DNA of 29,384 nucleotides from Ruminiclostridium sp. (GTDB lineage: Bacteria; Bacillota; Clostridia; DSM-8532). The stretch is taken from assembly GCA_003535195.1 (NCBI GenBank), contig DOHN01000160.1, forward strand, positions 4,436 to 33,819, in the 5' to 3' direction. The position numbers and the translations under genes were made by a program. Numbering within the stretch: position 1 is the stretch's first letter; every line of letters starts with the position of its first letter. The notes beneath the pieces were generated by a model. It did not search any database. It was not told the origin of the DNA and saw only the letters and a program-made list of their open reading frames with translations. Shown piece after piece: positions 1 to 6,476 of this stretch.

Positions 1-655
1 GCTTATTCCTGCCGTCCTTCTTATAGCTGCATTCTTTTTATTTATGCGCACGCGTGGCGATCACTTGTGGAATCGTCTTGCAGTAGCTTTAAATCCGTCC
101 CTTGACCCTAACGGTACCGGATATCTGGGGAATATGACCAGAGCGCTTTTAAGCGGCGCGAACCTGTTTGGCATGGGAAATGTACCGGAATCATATCGTA
201 CCCTGTTAATGGAACCTATCGACCTGTTCCAGACAGATCTCATATTGACAGCTTTAACATCACTTTTGGGCTGGATGGCATTTGCGGTTATTATGATCGC
301 GCTGCTTTTTTTTATTCTCAAAGGGTTTTCGCTTTGTTTTAAGCAGAAAAGCAGTTTGGGCTTGTTTGTTTCGTTGTCCATTATGATTACTTTGACTATG
401 CAGGTGCTAGGCTATGTGCTTTTCAACCTTGGGTTCCAATTTTCCGCTCCGATTTCGCTGCCGCTCATATCGTTTGGCAATACGGCAACGGTGGTAAATT
501 TGGGGCTGATCGGATTTATGCTGTCTGTCTTTCGGACAGGAGATATCGTAAAAGATGAACCAATGGCATATAAAAACAATAAGCTCTTATCCAGATTTCT
601 TTCTTGGGACAACGGCAAGTTAACAATTGATTTTAAAGTACATGAACGCTACTAA
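1..655 (+). CDS. SEDS family (FtsW/RodA/SpoVE-like) membrane protein, 3' end only
   Basis: The reading frame is open from base 2 to the TAA at 653-655, so the gene starts upstream of the window; 217 residues are visible. It has several hydrophobic membrane segments. The last part has the layout of the SEDS C-terminus: a loop with LPLISFGNTATVVNLGLIGF, where the family usually has a LPF.SYGG-type motif before the last helix, then a short charged tail. SEDS proteins are peptidoglycan glycosyltransferases of division, elongation or sporulation. The SYGG-like motif is replaced by SFGN, so this is a divergent member, and I cannot say whether it is FtsW, RodA or another paralogue. A terminator hairpin follows 8 bases after the stop. 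Confidence 0.7.
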   Translation, partial: LIPAVLLIAAFFLFMRTRGDHLWNRLAVALNPSLDPNGTGYLGNMTRALLSGANLFGMGNVPESYRTLLMEPIDLFQTDLILTALTSLLGWMAFAVIMIALLFFILKGFSLCFKQKSSLGLFVSLSIMITLTMQVLGYVLFNLGFQFSAPISLPLISFGNTATVVNLGLIGFMLSVFRTGDIVKDEPMAYKNNKLLSRFLSWDNGKLTIDFKVHERY

Positions 656-663
656 AAACAGAT

Positions 664-712
664 CACCTCATTTTCAAGGGAACCCTTTGGAAATGAGGTG
701 TCTTTCGTATTT
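664..712 (+). terminator. Rho-independent terminator after the SEDS gene
   Basis: CACCTCATTT pairs with AAATGAGGTG (664-673 with 691-700). An inner AAGGG/CCCTT pairing sits in the loop, and a T-rich run (TCTTTCGTATTT) follows. It lies directly downstream of the stop codon at 655. Confidence 0.75.
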
Positions 713-1103
713 ATTTACTCAATTTTTCTACCGCAATGGCAATCTGCTCTGCTGCGGGGATTCCCTCAAAATCGATGTAAACAATCCGATCACGCCAACA
801 GAGGCTGTATTCATCCTGCGCCTCATTTTGAGCATAGAGCTGATAAACCGCATCGGCATGCCATGCGGGATCGTCAGTTTTTTGGAAGCACATTCTATCC
901 TCTTCCGGTATATCCCGTTTATCATTATACCGGTCTAAATAATCATTCAGACAAAGGTCAAACAATGCAGACAATTTGACTTTCACAATTTCATATCTCA
1001 GTTCGGGAGCATGCCGGCCATCAGGGAAAGAATTCTGCCGTGCAGTAAATTGGGCCAGAAGGTCTTTCTAAAGTTCGGCGAGCGTTATTTGTCCGGATTT
1101 TTA
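711..1103 (-). pseudogene. Hypothetical protein, probably a decayed gene
   Basis: The minus-strand frame ending at 711 encodes an acidic, soluble-looking protein (KVKLSALFDLCLNDYLDRYN...IAVEKLSK at the C-terminus). The only start in the open part is a GTG at 984-986 with a poor ribosome binding site, which would give 91 residues. The same frame continues upstream with coding-like sequence (KDLLAQFTARQNSFPDGRH) back to a TAG at 1068-1070. Beyond that stop it still reads KSGQITLAEL before a TAA at 1101-1103. I therefore read it as a remnant of a longer gene with an in-frame stop, not a 91-residue gene. I do not recognise the family. A short functional protein from the GTG cannot be excluded. 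Confidence 0.4.
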
Positions 1104-1207
1104 TCATTTTAAAGACATGCTGTTTTGACGCGTACCTCGCAAACTACCTCTTATATATGACACGCTTTAAAATGCGTTTTGGTCAAAAAAAATTGAAAGG
1201 TTATAAT

Positions 1208-1858
1208 TTACTTCTTTGCAAGGAAAATAGCGGTTTCGTCCCATTGTTTTGCGATTTTCACGTCTGAAAACCCGGTTTCGCGCAGAAGTCTGATTTCTGT
1301 TTCGGCAGTGAATGGTATGTCATAATGAAAAAATTCGCCGTCGGGAATGTTTTGTTCCTGCTTAAGACGGTCGAGCTCGGAAAGGGTAAAGAGCTGCTTT
1401 TCAAGAGAGTCAGCGATGTAATCACCCTCGATAAAAACTCCGTTTTCATGAAGAGAGGCGTAAATCTTTCGATAGAGGAATAACTTTTCTTCCTCGTTAA
1501 AGTGGTGAAGCGAGTAGGTGGAGAGCGCAACATCATACCCGCTGCCAAAGCTCAGATCAAAATAAGAGCCGTAAAGAAAACGAATCTTTTTATTGGGATA
1601 TTTTTCTTTGAGCTTATCAAGCATCTTCTTGGACAAGTCGACTCCGGTCACAGAAACAGCCGGATATTTTTCAAACAGCCGTTTTAATTCAAGACCTGTG
1701 CCGCAGCCTAAATCTAAAAGACGAAAGTCTTCACGCTCGTTCTCAACAAGGCGTGCGATTTCCTCATAAAAATCTTCCAGTGCCAGATCAATCAGCATAT
1801 GGTCGTCATAGCCGTCGGCACGGGCATCAAAAAAGTCATCCATTTTTTCTAAAGACAT
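1208..1858 (-). CDS. Class I SAM-dependent methyltransferase
   Basis: This 216-residue protein has a Rossmann-type methyltransferase core. Motif I is LLDLGCGTG (about residues 47-55), the glycine-rich SAM-binding loop. The acidic residue ending strand 2 is in VTGVDLSKKML, and the motif around ALSTYSLHHFNEEEK corresponds to the Methyltransf_11/25-type 'hH' region after strand 4. The start is ATG at 1856-1858, preceded by GGAGTG about 9 bases upstream. The substrate cannot be read from the sequence. It stands alone on the minus strand: a terminator lies upstream (1902-1949) and a decayed gene downstream. The class is certain; the function is open (small molecule or quinone-type methylation are both possible). 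Confidence 0.88.
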   Translation of the reverse strand: MSLEKMDDFFDARADGYDDHMLIDLALEDFYEEIARLVENEREDFRLLDLGCGTGLELKRLFEKYPAVSVTGVDLSKKMLDKLKEKYPNKKIRFLYGSYFDLSFGSGYDVALSTYSLHHFNEEEKLFLYRKIYASLHENGVFIEGDYIADSLEKQLFTLSELDRLKQEQNIPDGEFFHYDIPFTAETEIRLLRETGFSDVKIAKQWDETAIFLAKK

Positions 1859-1901
1859 ATAGTATCACACTCCACTTTTCTTAAATTCCAGGGTTCCATA
1901 A

Positions 1902-1949
1902 AAATAACTCCATTCCCGTTATAACCTCATGTCTCATCGGGAATGGAGT
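1902..1949 (-). terminator. Rho-independent terminator (minus strand)
   Basis: A perfect 12-bp stem ACTCCATTCCCG / CGGGAATGGAGT (1907-1918 with 1938-1949) is followed, on the minus strand, by TTATTTTTATGG. It lies downstream of the Fur-family remnant and upstream of the methyltransferase. Confidence 0.75.
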
Positions 1950-1971
1950 AACTCTTTGATTTGCCTACGTT

Positions 1972-2203
1972 CTAGCGGTGCTCCGCTCTAAGCTGGCAGC
2001 CGGGACAAAGTCCCTCGAAAACCGTTTCGTGCCTCTCGGCGGCATAGCCTGTTTTTGCGGCCGTCTCTTGATCCAGTTCCGTGTGGTAGGATAACGGCAC
2101 ATCACACACTGCGCCGCATTGGGTGCACAAGGCGGTAGTGAAAATCCAAGTGATAGTCAAAACGATCCGCATGCGGTATCTTGACATGGAGGAGCCGCTT
2201 CAT
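1972..2203 (-). pseudogene. Truncated, frameshifted Fur/PerR-family regulator remnant
   Basis: The minus strand reads CTQCGAVCDVPLSYH and FEGLCPGCQ in one frame; these are the two CxxC zinc motifs and the flanking C-terminal domain of Fur-family metalloregulators. Upstream the expected preceding residues, HADRFDYHLDFHYR, are in another frame. They can be joined to LCTQCG by removing one base near 2130. The part 5' of the shift begins with ATG at 2201-2203, with AGGAG 9 bases upstream and a consensus promoter before it, but the winged-helix DNA-binding half (about 80 residues in the family) is missing. As read, translation from that ATG ends after about 34 residues. This is a doubly broken gene: no DNA-binding domain and a frameshift. 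A sequencing error could explain the shift but not the missing N-terminus. Confidence 0.7.
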
Positions 2204-2234
2204 AAGCAAACACTCCTGGTAAGTTGTTGCTTAC

Positions 2235-2263
2235 ATTGTACTCGAAAGAGTAGCCTGAATCAA
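2235..2263 (-). promoter_or_regulatory. SigA-type promoter in front of the Fur-family remnant
   Basis: On the minus strand TTGATT (2258-2263) and TACAAT (2235-2240) are separated by exactly 17 bases. Immediately downstream is a short inverted repeat GTAAG/CTTAC (about 2219-2234) between the expected start site and the AGGAG, which may be an operator. The promoter is intact although the gene is broken. Confidence 0.6.
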
Positions 2264-2389
2264 GCCGTCATTGTCCAGCCCGGAAAGCTCTTTGACTTTA
2301 TCCATGCACAGGCCGGCAGGACTGAAATGCCATATGCTCCACCTTTCTCACTCTATATACGCTTCAGACGGCATAAAAGCTGCAATGGA

Positions 2390-3463
2390 TTATTGTTCAA
2401 GCTCTTTTAAAATATTTATGAACTCTGGATGATCTTTTAGAGGACCAAAAGCCTGTTCCTCTTTTACCATCTGATAGGCACAGCGATCTAAAAAATCTTT
2501 TGAAATAGAGGTTTTATTCATTTCAATGCGGTCAAAAAAGGGACTTTCTTTCACGGCTTCGGGGCTATTGGGCATCTTTGCACATTTGACGAAGCGGTGT
2601 AATGCATCCAAAGCTTCACGGATTTTTTCCTGCTCCGTATAATATCGGGCAATCATGAGGTGATGGACCAAATCCTGTCCGTAGAGCTTATCCCTGTCAA
2701 ACATCTGCGAAAGCTGTAAGCTCAGGTTTTCCATCCGAAGGGCAAGCGGGTAATTATTTTCCTTTCTCGCTATTTTCGAGAGTGTAACAAGCGCGATGTC
2801 GCAGGCCGACGTATGGGACGCAAGCAGATATTGTGCCGTTTGCTTGGATTTCTCCAGGTTACCCATTGCGTAGTAGACAGAAACCTTCATCGCTTCGGGA
2901 TCTGCCGCAGACCGGTGTATCTCTTCCAGTGCCTTTAACGCATCCTCGTATTGTTGCTGCTGGATCAGCAGACCGGAAAGGCTCAGCCAGGCGGCATCCC
3001 GTATTTGAATATCTTCGCTTTTGGTGGCCTCGCGGATGAGGTCTGCCGCCCGCCCGATCAGCTCTGCGGCGGCGTCTTCCGTTCCCGCGCAGGGCGTGTG
3101 CATCATCAGAACACTGCCTATGCGCAGCTTTAAAAGCAAATTGTTCGGGTATTCCCTTACGAACTTTTCGCACAGGTCCAGTGCACTTTCCCATGACGAA
3201 GTCTCAAACTGTTTTGCGCACCTATCGCAAAGAGCCTTTACCTGTTCATCCGAGAGCTGAGCTTCAAATCCCAGCAAATCGTCTACCGTACTGTCCAATA
3301 ACCGGGCAAGGGGAGGAAGCAGGGTAATGTCGGGATAGGTGCCTCCCGTTTCCCACTTTGACACGGCCGCAATGGAAACTCCAAGGACAGTGGCAAGCTG
3401 ATCCTGGGTCATGCCCATGGATCTTCTCTTGTTTTGAATATTTTTGCCGATTGATAATTCCAT
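2390..3463 (-). CDS. XRE-family HTH regulator with C-terminal TPR-like repeats
   Basis: Residues 5-58 form a Cro/C1-type helix-turn-helix (NIQNKRRSMGMTQDQLATVL, then GVSIAAVSKWETGGTYPDI). The remaining ~290 residues are amphipathic helical pairs with TPR character (repeated ALDLCEKF, DALKALEEI, EALDALHRF), a layout seen in Bacillota XRE regulators that respond to a signal through the TPR domain. I chose the ATG at 3461-3463 (357 aa) because AGAGAGG stands 7 bases upstream. A 17-codon longer frame starting at 3514 has no comparable RBS. A promoter lies upstream on the same strand. The gene is monocistronic. The target is unknown. Confidence 0.85.
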   Translation of the reverse strand: MELSIGKNIQNKRRSMGMTQDQLATVLGVSIAAVSKWETGGTYPDITLLPPLARLLDSTVDDLLGFEAQLSDEQVKALCDRCAKQFETSSWESALDLCEKFVREYPNNLLLKLRIGSVLMMHTPCAGTEDAAAELIGRAADLIREATKSEDIQIRDAAWLSLSGLLIQQQQYEDALKALEEIHRSAADPEAMKVSVYYAMGNLEKSKQTAQYLLASHTSACDIALVTLSKIARKENNYPLALRMENLSLQLSQMFDRDKLYGQDLVHHLMIARYYTEQEKIREALDALHRFVKCAKMPNSPEAVKESPFFDRIEMNKTSISKDFLDRCAYQMVKEEQAFGPLKDHPEFINILKELEQ

Positions 3464-3515
3464 ATTTTTTCCTCTCTTTTCATCGTGTTCCGGAACAGTA
3501 CTTTTCCTAACCATA

Positions 3516-3544
3516 AGTATAGATGTTTACTTAAAATGCCACAA
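3516..3544 (-). promoter_or_regulatory. Promoter of the XRE regulator
   Basis: On the minus strand TTGTGG (3539-3544) and TATACT (3516-3521) are 17 bases apart, about 50 bases upstream of the chosen ATG. A hairpin GGTTGAA-AAA-TTCAACC (3586-3602) lies further upstream and could be an operator. Confidence 0.5.
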
Positions 3545-3671
3545 TGGAAGCCTATTTGACTTTTCTTATTCATTTTTTAACCGTAGGTTGAAAAATTCAA
3601 CCATACATTTTCATTCATTTGATACAGGAGGAATACATTAAAATATATCCGGATTATTTTGGGGATGCATG

Positions 3672-3712
3672 AAAAAAGCAGGACAAATCCCTAAGAAAGA
3701 TTTGTCCCTGCT
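3672..3712 (-). terminator. Rho-independent terminator (minus strand)
   Basis: The stem AGCAGGGACAAATC / GATTTGTCCTGCT (3678-3712) is near-perfect. It is followed on the minus strand by TTTTTTC, so it ends the hemerythrin-hypothetical operon. Confidence 0.85.
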
Positions 3713-3743
3713 CGATAAATGGCGAATTTGTCATAACGCTTGA

Positions 3744-4091
3744 TTATATTCCCAAAATCCAGAAATAGTCTGCGCCCATATTGCCGCGTTCCAACCATTC
3801 TTTTATTTCCGCAAAGAAATGATAGACAGAAGTATTCTCTTTGTTGTCTGCAAGGCATAGTTTCTCAACTTCATTCCACTCCGATACCGCAACTTTTTGC
3901 GGCCCGTAATAAGCGTAGTCAGGGAAAACCCTTTGCAGATAAGGGCTTAGTATATTGACCCCATACTCGTCATCGGTAAAGTACAGAGAGTCTTCTGACC
4001 AATGTTTTTCAGGATAAGAATGGGCATAAGCTATTTCGTAAGTATCGCCGCCCGTTACCCCATCCAATTGAAACAACCTTAACTGTTTCAT
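3744..4091 (-). CDS. Hypothetical small cytosolic protein
   Basis: This is a 115-residue, acidic, aromatic-rich protein (DTYEIAYAHSYPEKHW, FTDDEYGVNILSP, VFPDYAYYGP, ending ADYFWILGI). It has no signal peptide, no membrane segment and no Cys/His metal motif. The ATG at 4089-4091 has AGGAGAT 5 bases upstream. It lies 32 bases behind the bacteriohemerythrin stop on the same strand, and both share the terminator at 3672-3712, so co-transcription is likely. I do not recognise the family. Confidence 0.65.
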   Translation of the reverse strand: MKQLRLFQLDGVTGGDTYEIAYAHSYPEKHWSEDSLYFTDDEYGVNILSPYLQRVFPDYAYYGPQKVAVSEWNEVEKLCLADNKENTSVYHFFAEIKEWLERGNMGADYFWILGI

Positions 4092-4123
4092 ATTGATCTC
4101 CTATATAAAAGCAATTATAGCCC

Positions 4124-4513
4124 TTATTTTGTGTAGTTTTTCAGCTCCTTGTCCACCGTCATGATATGATTGATGAGCCACTTTGAAACAATGTTGTTTA
4201 TATGAATCACCATTAAAATGGTAACGCCTGAATCAAGCATTTCTTTTTTCAGGGAGGCCACCTGGTTGATAAACCCCGTATGATAGCCCCTGTGCTGCTG
4301 ATATTTGGGATATTGAATTCTGAGCTGCAATTTTTCCTCATCTGCAAAATGCTTGATGGTGTAATTCTCTAAAAAATTAAGTGTTTCTAAAACTTCACTT
4401 GTCCCTTTTCCCTGGGCGCAGGCGGCATAAAGGTTGTCGATTCTTTCAAAGAGCTCTTTATGTTGATTGTCTATTTCCGGTATACCGATTGCAAAACTCT
4501 CTTTCCATGTCAT
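4124..4513 (-). CDS. Bacteriohemerythrin
   Basis: This 129-residue single-domain hemerythrin is the usual length. All seven di-iron ligands of the family are present: H18 (IDNQHKELF), H55 and E59 (HFADEE), H74 and H78 (HRGYH), H116 and D121 (NHIMTVD). Such proteins bind O2 reversibly at a di-iron site; in anaerobes they are thought to buffer or sense oxygen, and some act as signalling partners. The start is ATG at 4511-4513 with GGAGG 8 bases upstream. A 17-bp-spaced promoter lies upstream, with a palindrome overlapping its -35. A small unknown gene follows in the same transcript. Confidence 0.93.
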   Translation of the reverse strand: MTWKESFAIGIPEIDNQHKELFERIDNLYAACAQGKGTSEVLETLNFLENYTIKHFADEEKLQLRIQYPKYQQHRGYHTGFINQVASLKKEMLDSGVTILMVIHINNIVSKWLINHIMTVDKELKNYTK

Positions 4514-4542
4514 AATAAAAGCCTCCGGCTGAATTTATAATT

Positions 4543-4571
4543 TTTATAGGTTGTTTGGAAGGGCTTTCCAA
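4543..4571 (-). promoter_or_regulatory. Promoter of the hemerythrin operon with overlapping palindrome
   Basis: On the minus strand TTGGAA (4566-4571) and TATAAA (4543-4548) are 17 bases apart. TTGGAA-N5-TTCCAA (4555-4571) is a perfect inverted repeat whose one arm is the -35 element, a good operator position. Confidence 0.6.
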
Positions 4572-4812
4572 GAATCTAATGTTAAATATACCCTCCTGCC
4601 GTGCAAAAAAACATGATAATTTGAAACGGACTGACAATTTATGAGAAAATTCCCCCAAAAACCAATGGGCAATAAAATCATTCTTTGCAATTTATTCGTT
4701 AATAAGATGCATTCTATAGATCAAAATCTGCCTACTATTAAAAAATGAGGGACTGAAAAAATATTTTTTGAATAATCCGCAGAAGTTTTATTCAAATTTA
4801 TTCATTTTGTTA

Positions 4813-4841
4813 TTGAACACCTGTCTGTAATAATATATACT
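4813..4841 (+). promoter_or_regulatory. Promoter of the TAXI/TRAP transporter operon
   Basis: TTGAAC (4813-4818) and TATACT (4836-4841) are separated by 17 bases, about 70 bases upstream of the first gene. The region 4514-4911 is AT-rich and otherwise holds only the divergent hemerythrin promoter. Confidence 0.7.
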
Positions 4842-4911
4842 TTGATATATGTTTGCATCTGATATAATTTTCATCGCTGTATAAGCTAATTTGAACCGTG
4901 GAGGGAGTATA

Positions 4912-5859
4912 TTGAAAAAGCGAATTTTCTTAACAGCTATCACTATCATGCTGCTTTGCGCTTTAATTCTGACAGGATGTGGCGGCTCGACATCGCTTAA
5001 AATGGCTACCGGTGGTGCTACCGGTACATATTACGCATTCAGCGGAACTGTTTCCCAGGTGCTTGCCAGCAAATTGAAAAATGTTAGCTTCGATGTGCAG
5101 GCCACAGGAGCTTCAAAGGCCAATATTTATCTTGTGGCTGACGGCGAAGCGGATATCGCTATTGTTCAGAATGACGTCATGTATTATGCCTATAAAGGCA
5201 TAGACCTGTTCGATGGTGAAGCCATTTCAGGTTTTTCAGCCATGGCCGGCTGCTATGCTGAAGTATGCCAGATCATTTCTAACAGCAGCATCACATCCAT
5301 TGAGGAATTAAAAGGGAAGAGGATATCGGTTGGCGATGTGGGCTCAGGCTGTGAATTTAATGCCCACCAGATATTGGAAGCCTATGGAATGACTTTTGAC
5401 GACATTGAAGTCCATAATTTGAGCTTCAATGACAGTGCTACAGCTCTTAAGGACGACAAGATCGACGCGTTCTTCTGTGTTGCCGGTGCGCCTACTACCG
5501 CGGTCGTGGAGCTTGCAACCACCAATACGGTGAACCTGCTTGAAGTTGATGATGAGCATGCCGTAGCCCTGATAGAGAAGCATCCTTTCTATACCCAGTA
5601 TGCTGTTCCGGGAAACTCTTACAAAGGTATCACTTCCGATGTAAAAACCGTGGCTGTCGTAGCCACTTATATAGTTTCGGATAAATTGGACGAGGATTTG
5701 GTCTATCAAATGACCAAAGCGCTGTTTGAAAATTCCAGTGAGATTGCTATCGGGCATCCGAAAGGATCCGAGCTGAATCCTCAATATTCAATATCGTCCA
5801 TCTCCATACCGATCCATCCCGGCGCGGAGAAGTATTATAAGGAAATTGGCGCTCTATAA
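4912..5859 (+). CDS. TAXI-family TRAP transporter substrate-binding lipoprotein
   Basis: This 315-residue lipoprotein has a lysine-rich N-terminus, a hydrophobic stretch and the lipobox LILTGC, with the lipidated Cys at residue 23. The mature part begins with MATGGATGTYYAFSG, the typical opening of TAXI (TRAP-associated extracytoplasmic immunogenic) solute receptors. It continues with ADIAIVQNDVMYYAYKG and GKRISVGDVGSGCEFNA, also typical. It captures an organic anion outside the membrane for the fused TRAP permease downstream; TAXI ligands are often dicarboxylates or amino acids, but the ligand cannot be read here. The start is TTG at 4912, with GGAGGG 6 bases upstream. Another TTG at 4891 is in frame but has no RBS. 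The DUF1850 gene begins 3 bases after the stop. Confidence 0.93.
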   Translation: MKKRIFLTAITIMLLCALILTGCGGSTSLKMATGGATGTYYAFSGTVSQVLASKLKNVSFDVQATGASKANIYLVADGEADIAIVQNDVMYYAYKGIDLFDGEAISGFSAMAGCYAEVCQIISNSSITSIEELKGKRISVGDVGSGCEFNAHQILEAYGMTFDDIEVHNLSFNDSATALKDDKIDAFFCVAGAPTTAVVELATTNTVNLLEVDDEHAVALIEKHPFYTQYAVPGNSYKGITSDVKTVAVVATYIVSDKLDEDLVYQMTKALFENSSEIAIGHPKGSELNPQYSISSISIPIHPGAEKYYKEIGAL

Positions 5860-5862
5860 TCA

Positions 5863-6357
5863 ATGAGAAATAAGCAAATGATACTACGAGCCGCGGTGAT
5901 GGCTGTCATTATCGCGGCCTTTATTATTTTTTACTTTGCACTTTCAACCCGTTGCATCCTGCTGACCAACGGAGATACGGGAGAAATCCTGGGCGTTTTC
6001 CCGATCAGCCCTGGGGATGAATTTTCGGTTTCCTTTATTCATTCTGTGAATAAAACACCGGTCACAGATGTGTTTGAAGTGAGGGAAGGCTCCATCTATG
6101 CTGTAAGAACCATTTACTACTCCTTCGGAGCGGGAGTGCAGGCCGAGATTGAGGAGGGGCAGACCCTTGATTATGGAGAGGACGGTTCCATGATTGTCAG
6201 CGGAATCGACAAGCGAATCGACAAACTTTCCTACATTGTCGGCACGGTCTCCGACCATATTCTTGAAATAAAAGGGCAGGCTATCAGCCTCCGGGAATTG
6301 TGCGGCAAAAATACTGTCGTCCGCTTTTCAGCCGGGCGCAGATTATTTGTAAAATAG
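5863..6357 (+). CDS. DUF1850 domain protein of the TRAP operon
   Basis: This 164-residue protein has one N-terminal membrane segment (about residues 7-28, AVMAVIIAAFIIFYFAL). An extracytoplasmic beta-rich domain of DUF1850 type follows: GDEFSVSFIHSVNKTPVTD, then YYSFGAGVQAE and SHILEI-like strands. DUF1850 proteins recur between TAXI receptors and fused TRAP permeases and are taken to be an accessory of the transporter; no biochemical role is established that I know of. It starts with ATG 3 bases after the TAXI stop. About 120 bases separate it from the permease, without an obvious terminator. Confidence 0.85.
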   Translation: MRNKQMILRAAVMAVIIAAFIIFYFALSTRCILLTNGDTGEILGVFPISPGDEFSVSFIHSVNKTPVTDVFEVREGSIYAVRTIYYSFGAGVQAEIEEGQTLDYGEDGSMIVSGIDKRIDKLSYIVGTVSDHILEIKGQAISLRELCGKNTVVRFSAGRRLFVK

Positions 6358-6476
6358 CAGGGCTTTTTCTTTTATAGAGCATGACCGGATTCCAATCTAT
6401 AACGGCTGGTTTCTGTATCCATATATTTGAAGGCATTGACTAAAGTTATACAAATTTGCAAGGAGGTCGTCGTCAA

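Noticed and set aside
3636..3671. AGGAGG followed by a short frame starting at ATT (IKIYPDYFGDA)
   Set aside because: The start codon would be ATT and the frame ends after 11 codons; at most it is a remnant.
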